A stretch of 64,000 nucleotides of DNA from contig NZ_JABFFR010000001.1 in assembly GCF_013423485.1 (NCBI RefSeq), forward strand, positions 434,001 to 498,000, read 5' to 3'. Below, in pieces: positions 8,933-16,996 of the stretch. Every line of letters starts with the position of its first letter. The first letter of the stretch is position 1. The notes under the pieces are model-generated. The model was not told the origin of the DNA. It saw only the letters and a list, made by a program, of their open reading frames with translations, and searched no databases. Made by a program: the position numbers and the translations under genes. Source of the stretch: Azospirillum oleiclasticum. Lineage in GTDB: Bacteria > Pseudomonadota > Alphaproteobacteria > Azospirillales > Azospirillaceae.

Positions 8933-9876
8933 GCGACATTCCGGAATGGGTCCATACGCTGAACAAGCCGCCGGAGTACGCCTTCGACGTCCTGAAGGAT
9001 CCCGCGTCGTCCCCGGAACGGCGGCTGGCCGCGTGCCAGCTTCTGATGCGGCTCGGCATTATCCGCTGGACCATGGAGCATCTGGAGTCCCTGCGCTCCC
9101 ATCCCGAACTGACGGTGAGGGTCGAGCAGCTCCTCGCCATAGGCTGGGAATTGTGGGACACGGACCTGACGCAGGGCAACCCGGTCCCGGCGATCCCGCT
9201 GGAGACGTGCCCGGTCGGCGATGTCTGGATCGTGCCGGCGGGTAGCCACCGCACGGTTCTCGTGTTTCCTGGACGCTACGCGCACATGTGGGTGTCGGTC
9301 TATCTGATGCAGCGCCTGCTGGAACCGCACGGCGTCAACGTCATCCATGTCTTCGACGCGTTGGATGCCTTCCACCTCGGCGGCATCGGCGGGATGGGAA
9401 ACAGTCTCGAAGCGGCCCAGCACATCCTGCGCCGTCTTGCGGCCAACATCGGCACTCGGCAGCTCTATTGCTTCGGTCAGTCGAGTGGAGGCTACGCGGC
9501 GCTCCGCTACGGTCTTGATATGGGGGCCACGGCCGTTCTGGCCTTTTCACCGATGGTCTTCCAGCCGCGCCGACCGCGCTGGCTGGCCCACATCCACGCC
9601 AAGACGGGGCGGCGGTTCGGGCCGGATGACATCGATCTCCGCCCCTTGTACCGGCGGTACGAGGAGGAGGGGCGATCACCGCCCCGGACGACCATCTTTT
9701 GCGGCGCGAACAACGAGGCGGACATGCGGTCCGCCGCCGAGCTTACGGATTTCGTGGGCGTCAAGCATTTCACGCTCAACGGCATCAGCGCCCACGACAT
9801 CACCCCCAACCTCCTGCACGCCCGGCTTTTCCACCCGATCCTGACGCGCTTCTTCGAGGATCCGGCGGAATCATGA
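8929..9876 (+). CDS. alpha/beta-hydrolase, possible thioesterase or acyltransferase
   Basis: 315 aa from ATG 8929, overlapping the ACP stop by 4 nt. The last 210 residues are an alpha/beta-hydrolase domain: oxyanion-side strand VLVFPGRYAHMW (near 110), nucleophile elbow GQSSGG with Ser185, a probable acid at Asp265 in NNEADM and His289 in ISAHD. The first 95 residues are helical and have no obvious match; they may dock the ACP. There is no signal peptide. Being last in an operon with an ACP, it may release or transfer the carrier-bound product. The reaction is not known. Confidence 0.78.
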   Translation: MSDIPEWVHTLNKPPEYAFDVLKDPASSPERRLAACQLLMRLGIIRWTMEHLESLRSHPELTVRVEQLLAIGWELWDTDLTQGNPVPAIPLETCPVGDVWIVPAGSHRTVLVFPGRYAHMWVSVYLMQRLLEPHGVNVIHVFDALDAFHLGGIGGMGNSLEAAQHILRRLAANIGTRQLYCFGQSSGGYAALRYGLDMGATAVLAFSPMVFQPRRPRWLAHIHAKTGRRFGPDDIDLRPLYRRYEEEGRSPPRTTIFCGANNEADMRSAAELTDFVGVKHFTLNGISAHDITPNLLHARLFHPILTRFFEDPAES

Positions 9877-9905
9877 GGCTGTGGCCGGCAATTCCGAAGC
9901 CGGCG

Positions 9906-10277
9906 CTATTCCTGATCGAACCAGCCCTTCTTCTTGGGCAGCGGGCGGATGACGGGGGGCGGGCTGGCGAGGGCGGTGTGGCCGTTCTTGTAGGGGTCGG
10001 GCAGATAATGGCAGTCGACCGCCGCCAGCGTGCGGTAGCAATAGACGTTGGAGCGCACCACCTCCACCTTCTCTGGGCAGTAGTAGCCGGTCTGCTCCAG
10101 CGACACGACCGAGCAGTCCTCCCCCTTGATGCCCGAGACGACATGGTCGACCAGCGTCTTGTCCGTGGCGTTCAGGGAGACGATGTTCGCCGCGATGCCG
10201 ACACCGACCGCAGCGTCCGAGCAGGCGCCGAGCGCCAGCGCCGCCGCAAGAATGCCCAACCGGTGCACGCGCGCCAT
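9906..10277 (-). CDS. small lipoprotein, function unknown
   Basis: 123 aa, starting at ATG 10277 (MARVHRLGILAAALALGAC). The lipobox LALGAC predicts lipidation of Cys19. The mature part contains six further cysteines spaced along KGEDCSVVSLEQTGYYC and NVYCYRTLAAVDCHY, so periplasmic disulfides are likely, and it ends in a proline/lysine-rich PKKKGWFDQE tail. The frame remains open upstream to 10643, but that part is antisense to nothing conserved and lacks the signal. Similar short lipoproteins are widespread in Azospirillum-like genomes. No function is assigned. Confidence 0.7.
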   Translation of the reverse strand: MARVHRLGILAAALALGACSDAAVGVGIAANIVSLNATDKTLVDHVVSGIKGEDCSVVSLEQTGYYCPEKVEVVRSNVYCYRTLAAVDCHYLPDPYKNGHTALASPPPVIRPLPKKKGWFDQE

Positions 10278-10366
10278 GGCCGCTCTCCAACCTTCGATGC
10301 GCCCATTGCGGGGGCCTGCGGTTAAGGAAAGCTGAATTTCGGCCGGGTGGCACCGGCCCCTCGGGG

Positions 10367-10624
10367 CTACCGCAGCAGCGCGCAGGTCCGGCCGCGGCAT
10401 TGAACCAGCACGAAGGCGTCCTTGTCCTCCGAGCAGCTCACCTTGAACACCGTCTGGCCCTGCCGGCCGGGGTTGTAGCTGACGGCCTCCAGCTTGGTCG
10501 GCGTGCAGTTGGCCGCGCGTGCGACATCGCGCGCCTCCGCTTGACCGGCCGTCACGGTGACGGCGGCGGCCGGCCCGGCGAATGCCAGACAAAGGGTCAT
10601 GGTCAGGGCGGTGAGCGGGCGCAT
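10367..10624 (-). CDS. small exported protein, function unknown
   Basis: 85 aa with an N-terminal signal peptide (MRPLTALTMTLCLAFAGPAAAV, cleavage after AAA). The mature part has three cysteines, two of them in FVLVQCRGRTCALLR, which points to a disulfide-bonded periplasmic protein of about 65 residues. The ORF is open further upstream to 10903, but the signal peptide marks the true start. It lies upstream of the lipoprotein gene on the same strand, with 89 bp between, and both may respond to the same promoter. The family is not recognised. Confidence 0.6.
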   Translation of the reverse strand: MRPLTALTMTLCLAFAGPAAAVTVTAGQAEARDVARAANCTPTKLEAVSYNPGRQGQTVFKVSCSEDKDAFVLVQCRGRTCALLR

Positions 10625-10676
10625 GCGTCCTGTATGGCAGCATCCGCCCGAAACCGGAAGGGTGTGTGGGGAGCGC

Positions 10677-10859
10677 TCAGGCTTTGTCGGCGCTCTTGCG
10701 GTCCTCCTCGACCTCGCGGGCAACGTCCTCCACCGCTTCTGGATCCAGCTTGCGGGCTTCCTCCACCAGCCGCTTGCCGGCGCGTGTGTCGCCGTCCTCG
10801 ACCTTGTCCAGGGCCTGTTCGGCCAGATCATGGGCTTTCTTCGCGTCGTCCTTTGCCAT
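10677..10859 (-). CDS. small acidic helical protein, function unknown
   Basis: 60 aa from ATG 10859, preceded by an AAGGAT ribosome site. The sequence is almost entirely charged and helix-forming (AKDDAKKAHDLAEQALDKVE...), with no hydrophobic segment, so it should be a soluble cytoplasmic helical hairpin. The reading frame can be extended to 11021, but that extension covers the presumed promoter region of the taurine aminotransferase gene and lacks a ribosome site. Proteins like this are common stress-related small proteins in Rhodospirillales; the role is not known. Confidence 0.6.
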   Translation of the reverse strand: MAKDDAKKAHDLAEQALDKVEDGDTRAGKRLVEEARKLDPEAVEDVAREVEEDRKSADKA

Positions 10860-11083
10860 CGTTGCAAATCCTTGGTTGTCGGGAACTGCGATCGAACCCA
10901 CAACCGGCCACGGGCGGGATCGTCCCGTCGGAGAAGACCGGCCGAAAGCCGTTGTTTGAACCAGCCGAATGTCCCAATCTGGATCTACCGCCGCGCCACG
11001 GGTGAGACACACTGGCGCCACGTCCTGCGGGACGGCGCCGGACCCGTCGGCCCGGACGCTTTCGGATTGAGGGAGACGAGACG

Positions 11084-12418
11084 ATGGATGGGATCCGCGG
11101 CACGGATGCCGGGCAGGCCGGGTTGAACATGGACAACCATTGGATGCCCTTCACCAGCAACCGGGATTTCAAGCAGGATCCGAAGCTGTTCGCGCGTGCG
11201 GAGGGCATCCACTTCTACGACCCGCAGGGGCGCGCGATCATCGACGGGTCGTCCGGCCTTTTCACCACCCCCGCCGGCCATGGCCGTCGGGAGATCGCCG
11301 AGGCCGTCTACAAGCAGCTCATGGAGCTGGACTACACCCCCAGCTTCACCCGCAGCCACGCGAAGTCGTTCGAGCTGGCCGAGCGCATCGCCAAGCTGAC
11401 GCCGCCGGGCATGAACCGCATCTTCTTCGTCAACTCCGGGTCGGAGGCGGTGGACACCGCGATGAAGATCGCGCTCGCCTATCACCGGGCGAAGGGCGAG
11501 GGCCAGCGCACGCTGTTCGTCTCGCGCGAGCGCGCCTACCACGGCGTGAACTTCGGCGGCGTGGCGCTCAGCGGCATGGTGCGCAACCGCCAGACGTTCG
11601 GCTTCGGCCTGCCGGCGGCGGTCCACATGCGCCACACCTGGCTGCCCGAGAACAAGTTCGTGAAGGGCCAGGCGGAGACCGGGGCCGAGCTGGCCGAGGA
11701 TCTGGCGCGCATGGTGGCGCTCTACGGTGCCGAGACCATCGCCGCCTGCGTCGTCGAGCCGATCGCCGGCTCCACCGGCGTGCTGGTGCCGCCCAAGGGC
11801 TATCTGGAGCGGCTGCGCCAGATCTGCGACCAGCACGGCATCCTGCTGGTGTTCGACGAGGTGATCTGCGGATTCGGCCGCACCGGTCGCGCCTACGCCG
11901 CGCAGAGCTTCGGCGTGGTGCCGGACATCATGACCATGGCGAAGGCCATCACCAACGGCGCCCAGCCGATGGGTGCGGTCGCGGTGAAGCAGGAGATCCA
12001 CGACACCATCGTGAACTCGGCGGCCGAGGAGGCGGTGGAGTTCTTCCACGGCTACACTTGGTCGGCGCACCCGGCGGCCTGCGCCGCCTCGCTCGCCACG
12101 CTCGACATCTACGAGAACGAGAAGCTGTTCGAGCGGGCGCAGCAGATGTCGGCCTATTTCCTCGACACGCTGTTCTCGCTGAGCGACCTGCCGGTGGTCA
12201 CGGACATCCGCGGTTACGGCATGCTGGGCGGTGTTGATTTCGCGCCCATGGGTTCCCCCGGCAAGCGCGGCAACCTGATCCAGAAGCAGCTCTACGACGC
12301 CGGGGTGCACGTGAAGGCGACCGGTGACACCATCATCGTCGCCCCGCCCTTCGTGATCCAGGGCGAGGAGATCGACCGCATGGCCGAGATCGTCCGCAGC
12401 GTTCTCGCCAAGCATTGA
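11084..12418 (+). CDS. tpa: class III aminotransferase, probably taurine:pyruvate
   Basis: 444 aa PLP-dependent class III (omega) aminotransferase. The PLP lysine is in MTMAKAITNGAQPMG; the phosphate-binding segment NSGSEAVDTAMKIA and the VFDEVICGFGRTG strand are intact. The early HWMPFTSNRDF motif is typical of beta-alanine/taurine aminotransferases. The assignment to taurine:pyruvate aminotransferase, which makes sulfoacetaldehyde and alanine, rests on the tauABC and tauR genes downstream; beta-alanine:pyruvate activity cannot be excluded. ATG 11129 (MDNHWMPF) is an alternative start. The hairpin after the stop could end or weaken transcription. No xsc (sulfoacetaldehyde acetyltransferase) gene is in the window. 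Confidence 0.82.
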   Translation: MDGIRGTDAGQAGLNMDNHWMPFTSNRDFKQDPKLFARAEGIHFYDPQGRAIIDGSSGLFTTPAGHGRREIAEAVYKQLMELDYTPSFTRSHAKSFELAERIAKLTPPGMNRIFFVNSGSEAVDTAMKIALAYHRAKGEGQRTLFVSRERAYHGVNFGGVALSGMVRNRQTFGFGLPAAVHMRHTWLPENKFVKGQAETGAELAEDLARMVALYGAETIAACVVEPIAGSTGVLVPPKGYLERLRQICDQHGILLVFDEVICGFGRTGRAYAAQSFGVVPDIMTMAKAITNGAQPMGAVAVKQEIHDTIVNSAAEEAVEFFHGYTWSAHPAACAASLATLDIYENEKLFERAQQMSAYFLDTLFSLSDLPVVTDIRGYGMLGGVDFAPMGSPGKRGNLIQKQLYDAGVHVKATGDTIIVAPPFVIQGEEIDRMAEIVRSVLAKH

Positions 12419-12427
12419 GCACCAGAC

Positions 12428-12456
12428 AAGGCCGCCGGTTTATCCCCGGCGGCCTT
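12428..12456 (+). terminator. stem-loop after the aminotransferase gene
   Basis: A perfect 11-bp inverted repeat (AAGGCCGCCGG with CCGGCGGCCTT) surrounds a 7-nt loop, 9 nt after the aminotransferase stop. There is no U-run, so it may be a weak terminator or an mRNA 3'-end stabiliser before tauA. Confidence 0.55.
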
Positions 12457-12523
12457 GCCGTATCGCCGACCAAGAACAAACACCCGGAACCGGTTCACCC
12501 CAGAAAACAGTGGAGGCTTCGAG

Positions 12524-13537
12524 ATGACGTGGAACCTGAAATGGCTGGCCGCCGGCCTGTCCTTCGCGGTGCTGGCACCCTTCGCGGCGAACGCCCAGAC
12601 GAAGGAAATCACCATCGCCTACCAGGACATGATCGTTCCCTGGCGCGTGGCGATGGCCAACCAGGACCTTGAGAAGGCCACCGGCTGGAAGATCAACTGG
12701 CGCCAGTTCGGCGGCGGCGGCGACGTGGTGAAGGCCATGGCGTCGGGCGACGTGGCGATTGGCGAGGCCGGCTCCAGCCCGATCGCCGCGGCGCTGAGCC
12801 AGGGCGTCGAGGTCGAGCTGTTCTGGATCCTGGACGACATCGGCGACGCCGAGGCGCTGGTCGTGCGCAACGGCTCCGGCATCGACAAGCCGGCCGACCT
12901 GAAGGGCAAGAAGCTGGCGACGCCCTTCGTGTCCACCAGCCACTACCACCTGATGTTCGCGCTCAGCGAGTTCGGCTTCAAGGCGGGCGACGTGCAGGTG
13001 CTGAACATGCGCCCGGCCGAGATCGCCGCCGCCTGGCAGCGCGGCGACATCGACGGCGCCTTCATCTGGGATCCGGCGCTGTCGCAGGCCAAGCAGAACG
13101 GCAAGGTGCTGGTCTCCTCCGGCGGGCTCAGCGACAAGGGCCGGCCGACCTTCGACGGGCTGATCGTGCAGAAGTCCTTCGCCAAGGCCAACCCGGAGTT
13201 CATGACCAAGTTCGTCCAGACCATCGCCGCGGCGGACGAGAAGTACCGCCAGAACAAGGCTGCCTGGACCACCGGCTCCGCCGAGGTCGCGGCCGTCGCC
13301 AAGCTGACCGGCGCCAAGCCGGAGATGGTTCCCGATGCGCTGGCCCTCTACCGCTTCCTGCCGCCGGACGTGCAGGCGTCCGAGCGCTGGCTGGGCGGCG
13401 GCAAGAACTCCGGTGCCGCCAAGGCGCTTGCCGACACCGCGGAGTTCCTGAAGGAGCAGAAGCGCGTGTCGAACGTGCTGCCCGACTACAGCGTCGGCGT
13501 GAACCCGACCTTCGCCGCCGCTGCCGCGAAGAAGTAA
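12524..13537 (+). CDS. tauA: taurine ABC transporter, substrate-binding protein
   Basis: 337 aa from ATG 12524 with GGAGG eight nt upstream. The signal peptide MTWNLKWLAAGLSFAVLAPF ends at ANA before QTKEITIAYQD. The mature protein is an SsuA/TauA-type binding protein: WRQFGGGGDVVKAMASGDVAIGEAGSSPIAAALSQG and the IDGAFIWDPALSQAKQNGKVL region match TauA. It would capture taurine in the periplasm for TauB/TauC. The ATPase gene follows 220 bp later, a gap filled by a hairpin and repeat sequences. Confidence 0.9.
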   Translation: MTWNLKWLAAGLSFAVLAPFAANAQTKEITIAYQDMIVPWRVAMANQDLEKATGWKINWRQFGGGGDVVKAMASGDVAIGEAGSSPIAAALSQGVEVELFWILDDIGDAEALVVRNGSGIDKPADLKGKKLATPFVSTSHYHLMFALSEFGFKAGDVQVLNMRPAEIAAAWQRGDIDGAFIWDPALSQAKQNGKVLVSSGGLSDKGRPTFDGLIVQKSFAKANPEFMTKFVQTIAAADEKYRQNKAAWTTGSAEVAAVAKLTGAKPEMVPDALALYRFLPPDVQASERWLGGGKNSGAAKALADTAEFLKEQKRVSNVLPDYSVGVNPTFAAAAAKK

Positions 13538-13553
13538 GAGCCGCCTGACAAGC

Positions 13554-13575
13554 CCCTCTCCCTTCGGGGAGAGGG
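13554..13575 (+). terminator. stem-loop with UUCG tetraloop after tauA
   Basis: A 9-bp perfect stem (CCCTCTCCC with GGGAGAGGG) is closed by a TTCG tetraloop 16 nt after the tauA stop. There is no U-run. It could protect tauA mRNA from 3' decay or attenuate tauB. Similar CTCTCCC hairpins are common as dispersed sequences in these genomes. Confidence 0.5.
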
Positions 13576-13593
13576 TGGCGCCGCACTCTCCTT

Positions 13594-13682
13594 TCCGTCA
13601 TCTCCGCACGGGCGGGGTTCCAGGGCTTTGCCGGCGCGTCGCCGAAAGAGGGCTGGATTCCCGCCATCGCGGGAATGACGAT
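13594..13682. repeat. REP/BIME-like pair of inverted palindromic units
   Basis: Two related units of about 30 nt lie in opposite orientation. The left unit is 13594-13623, whose reverse complement begins CTGGAACCCCGCCCG and ends GATGACGG. The right unit is 13653-13682, which begins CTGGATTCCCGCCATC and ends AATGACG. The right unit has an internal 8-bp palindrome (13657-13664 with 13669-13676). The arrangement resembles extragenic palindromic elements that accumulate between genes. It lies in the tauA-tauB gap. Confidence 0.55.
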
Positions 13683-13757
13683 GACGCGCATCGGGAGTGT
13701 TCCGCGACGCTCTCCCCTGGGGGAGCCTGGAATTGCGCCCAGCGGGAGGACCCTATC

Positions 13758-14588
13758 ATGACAACGGCGACGCAACCCGCCGCTCGAACCGTTTCCGCAC
13801 CGTCCGGCGCACCGGGCGGGCTGCGCATCCGCGACCTCTCCGTCACCTTTCAGGTCGGCAAGGACCAGACCGTCCGCGCGCTCGACCACGTCAATCTCGA
13901 CATCGCCGAGGACGACTTCGTGGTGGCGCTGGGTGCCTCGGGGTGCGGCAAGACCACGCTGCTGAGCTGTCTCGCCGGCTTCCTGAAGCCCACCGCGGGG
14001 GAAATCCTGCTGCACGGCCACGGGGTGGCCGGTCCCGGCCGCGACCGTGGCGTGGTGTTCCAGAAGCACGCGCTGTTCCCCTGGCTCAACGTCATCGACA
14101 ATGCGTCCTTCGGGCTGAAGATGGCCGGGGTGGACAAGCGCCGGCGCTACGAGGTGGCGCGCGAGAAGCTGCGCCTCGTCGGGCTCGACCAGTTCGCCGA
14201 TGCGCCGATCTGGCGGCTGTCCGGCGGCATGCTTCAGCGCGTGGGTCTCGCCCGCGTGCTGGCGAACGACCCGGACATCATGCTGATGGACGAGCCGCTC
14301 GGCGCGCTCGACGCGTTCACCCGGGAATCCATGCAGGAACTGATCCTGCAGGTGTGGAACGCCACCGGCAAGATGGCCTTCTTCATCACCCACGAGGTGG
14401 AGGAGGCGTTGTTCATGGCGACCCGCCTGATCGTCATGTCGCCACGCCCCGGCCGCATCGTGCACGAGTACGAAACGGAATTCTCGCGCCGCTACGTGGC
14501 GGGGGAACCGGCCCGCGCGATCAAGTCGTCGCCGGACTTCATCCGCCTGCGCGAGGAGATTCTGAATGTCATCCACGCCACACAGTGA
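13758..14588 (+). CDS. tauB: taurine ABC transporter, ATP-binding protein
   Basis: 276 aa from ATG 13758. The ABC ATPase is complete: Walker A GASGCGKTTLL, Q-loop VVFQKHALFPWLNV, signature LSGGMLQRVGLARVL, Walker B DIMLMDEPLGALD and switch FFITHEVEEA. The C-terminal RYVAGEPARAIKSSPDFIRLREEIL tail is typical of the nitrate/sulfonate/taurine (NitT/TauT) group. It overlaps the permease gene by 23 nt, so the two are coupled. The open frame extends upstream to 13575 through repeat sequence and is not believed to be coding. Confidence 0.9.
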   Translation: MTTATQPAARTVSAPSGAPGGLRIRDLSVTFQVGKDQTVRALDHVNLDIAEDDFVVALGASGCGKTTLLSCLAGFLKPTAGEILLHGHGVAGPGRDRGVVFQKHALFPWLNVIDNASFGLKMAGVDKRRRYEVAREKLRLVGLDQFADAPIWRLSGGMLQRVGLARVLANDPDIMLMDEPLGALDAFTRESMQELILQVWNATGKMAFFITHEVEEALFMATRLIVMSPRPGRIVHEYETEFSRRYVAGEPARAIKSSPDFIRLREEILNVIHATQ

Positions 14589-15432
14589 GGCGGCGGCACC
14601 CGCCCGCCGCTTTTCCCTGCGCGCTCTGCTCGGCCTGAAGTCCGACGGCGGCCCGGTGGCGGGGGAGGGCGGCAGCACCGCCGTGATCAGCACCATCTCG
14701 ACGCTCGCGCTGATCGCGCTGTGGTGGATCGCGTCGCACATGCGGTGGGTCCCGCCGATCTTCCTCCCCACCCCGGAGGCGGTGATCCAGCGCTTCGTCG
14801 AGACGCTGTTCGAGCCCTATGGCGAGACGACGCTGCTGGGCCACACCATGGCCAGCCTGTTCCGTGTGTTCAGCGCCTTCCTGCTGGCCTGCGTGACGGC
14901 GATCCCGGTCGGCATCGCCATGGGCATCAGCCGGGTGGCGCGCGGCATCTTCGACCCGCCGATCGAGTTCTACCGGCCGCTGCCGCCACTGGCCTATCTG
15001 CCGCTGATCGTCATCTGGTTCGGCATCGGCGAGCTGTCCAAGGTGATCCTGATCTACCTGGCCATCTTCGCGCCGCTGGCGCTGAGCGCGCGGGCCGGCG
15101 TGCGCTCGGTGACGGCGGAGCAGTTGAACGCCGCCCGCTCCATGGGTGCCAGCCGCAGCCAGACGGTGTTCCACGTGATCCTGCACGCGGCCCTGCCGGA
15201 GATCCTGACCGGCATGCGCATCGGCATGGGCTTCGGCTGGACCACGCTGGTCGCGGCCGAGATGGTCGCGGCCACCGAGGGGCTGGGTCAGATGGTGCTG
15301 AACGCGTCCAACTTCCTGGTCACCGACGTGGTGATCATGGGCATCCTGGTCATCGGCATCATCGCGCTCGCCATCGACCTCGGCATGCGGTGGATCGAAC
15401 GCCGGATGGTGCCATGGAAAGGGCGGGTGTAG
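14566..15432 (+). CDS. tauC: taurine ABC transporter, permease
   Basis: 288 aa inner-membrane permease of the SsuC/TauC family with six predicted helices after a 40-residue cytoplasmic N-terminus. The EAA loop that contacts the ATPase reads EQLNAARSMGASRSQTVFHVILHAALPEILTGMRIGMGFGW. It starts inside the tauB 3' end. The tauR-type regulator gene follows in the same direction 75 bp later. Confidence 0.9.
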   Translation: MSSTPHSEAAAPARRFSLRALLGLKSDGGPVAGEGGSTAVISTISTLALIALWWIASHMRWVPPIFLPTPEAVIQRFVETLFEPYGETTLLGHTMASLFRVFSAFLLACVTAIPVGIAMGISRVARGIFDPPIEFYRPLPPLAYLPLIVIWFGIGELSKVILIYLAIFAPLALSARAGVRSVTAEQLNAARSMGASRSQTVFHVILHAALPEILTGMRIGMGFGWTTLVAAEMVAATEGLGQMVLNASNFLVTDVVIMGILVIGIIALAIDLGMRWIERRMVPWKGRV

Positions 15433-15507
15433 GCCGCCCTGGCGGTTGACCCGCCGCCGTCCCGCGTGGAAACAATCCGGTAAGACAAGGGGACGGGTGC
15501 GGAGCGC

Positions 15508-16986
15508 ATGGCGGCGCGGGTCGAGAATGTGATGTGGGCGCGGCTGTTCGAACGCCAGGGGGGGCAGGTCAGACCGCTCCAGGCGCAGATCCGCCGCATG
15601 ATCGTCAGCGCCATAGCGGAGCGCCATCTGGTTCCGGGCGCGCCCGTGCCGTCCAGCCGCGAACTCGCCGAGCAGCTCAAGGTCGCGCGCAACACGGTGA
15701 TCCTTGCCTACCAGCAGCTTGTGGACGAGGGGGTGCTGGTCTCCCGCGAGCGCAGCGGCTACTACGTGAACGGGGAGACGGTGCCCGCCGGCGGCCCGCC
15801 GGACCGGCATGAGGGTGACGGCGGCGGCCCGGACTGGGCCGGGCGGCTCGCCATCCGGCTGACCGACCAGCGCAACATCACCAAGCCCAAGGACTGGCAG
15901 CGCTACCCCTATCCCTTCCTCTACGGCCAGTTCGACCCGTCGCTGTTCCCCATCGCCGACTGGCGGGAGTGCAGCCGGCAGGCGCTCGGCGTGCTGGAGG
16001 TGAAGGACTGGGCGCCCGACCTGATCGACGGCGACGACCCGCTGTTGATCGAACAGCTGCGCACCCGCGTGTTGCCCAAGCGCGGGGTGTGGGCCGACGA
16101 CGACGAGATCATGGTGACCATCGGCGCCCAGCAGGCGCTGTTCCTGCTGGCCGAGCTGCTGGTGGATTCCCGCTGCGTGGTGGGGATGGAGGATCCGGGA
16201 TATCCGGATGCCCGCAACATCTTCGCCATCAAGACGCCGCATGTCCGCCCGCTGCCGGTTGACGGCAAGGGGCTGGTGCCGGGCGGCGTGATGGCCGGCT
16301 GCCACGTGGTGTTCCTGACCCCCAGCTACCAGTGCCCGACCGGCGCCACCCTGTCGCTGGAGCGGCGCAAGGCGCTGCTGTCGCTGGCCGACGACCGCGA
16401 CATGGTGCTGATCGAGGACGACTACGAGTGCGAAACGGGCCGCGAGAGCGGCCCCATTCCGGCGTTGAAGAGCCTGGACCGCAACGGCCGCGTCGTCTAT
16501 GTCGGCAGCCTGTCCAAGACCCTGGCCCCCGGCCTGCGGCTCGGCTACATCGTCGGGCCGAAGCCGCTGATCCGGCAGGCGCGCGCGCTGCGCCGCCTGA
16601 TGCTGCGCCACCCGCCGGCCAACAACCAGCGCTCCGCCGCGCTGTTCCTGACGCTGGGCCACCACGGCACGCTGCTGCGCCGGCTGGGCCGCGCGCTCAA
16701 CGAGCGGGCGCTGGCCCTGCGTGCCGCTCTCGACCGCCATCTGCCGGCATTCCGGGCGTCCGGCGGCCCCGGCGGGTCGAGCGTGTGGGTGGAGGGGCCG
16801 CCCGGCCTGGACGCGCGCGAACTTGATGTCCGCGCCCGCGCCCATGGCGTGCTGATCGAGCCCGGCGACGTCTTCTTCATGGCCGAGGACCCGCCGCGCC
16901 ACTGCTTCCGCATGGGCTTCTCCTCCATCCCCGTCGACCGCATCGAACCGGGCGTGGCGGCACTGGCCGCGGCGGTCGGGGCGTAA
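15508..16986 (+). CDS. tauR: MocR-family regulator (GntR helix-turn-helix plus aminotransferase domain), TauR-like
   Basis: 492 aa. The N-terminal GntR winged helix spans about residues 25-95 (IRRMIVSAIAERHLVPGAPVPSSRELAEQLKVARNTVILAYQQLVDEGVL). The remainder is a fold-type I aminotransferase domain with the PLP lysine in YVGSLSKTLAPGLRLGY. In Rhodobacter, TauR of this family activates tpa and tau genes; position directly after tauC supports the same role here. It may need taurine- or PLP-derived signals, but the effector is not visible. The gene is convergent with atzF, 10 nt apart. A possible TauR half-box is noted upstream of tpa. Confidence 0.85.
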   Translation: MAARVENVMWARLFERQGGQVRPLQAQIRRMIVSAIAERHLVPGAPVPSSRELAEQLKVARNTVILAYQQLVDEGVLVSRERSGYYVNGETVPAGGPPDRHEGDGGGPDWAGRLAIRLTDQRNITKPKDWQRYPYPFLYGQFDPSLFPIADWRECSRQALGVLEVKDWAPDLIDGDDPLLIEQLRTRVLPKRGVWADDDEIMVTIGAQQALFLLAELLVDSRCVVGMEDPGYPDARNIFAIKTPHVRPLPVDGKGLVPGGVMAGCHVVFLTPSYQCPTGATLSLERRKALLSLADDRDMVLIEDDYECETGRESGPIPALKSLDRNGRVVYVGSLSKTLAPGLRLGYIVGPKPLIRQARALRRLMLRHPPANNQRSAALFLTLGHHGTLLRRLGRALNERALALRAALDRHLPAFRASGGPGGSSVWVEGPPGLDARELDVRARAHGVLIEPGDVFFMAEDPPRHCFRMGFSSIPVDRIEPGVAALAAAVGA

Positions 16987-16996
16987 CGCCCCCCGC

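Noticed and set aside
13622..13634. The 13-mer AGGGCTTTGCCGG, shared with 19110-19122
   Set aside because: Two copies of a GC-rich 13-mer in 64 kb do not make a repeat family, and their flanks differ.
14569..16902. 777-codon open frame on the minus strand
   Set aside because: It is antisense to tauC and tauR and has the composition of a shadow frame.
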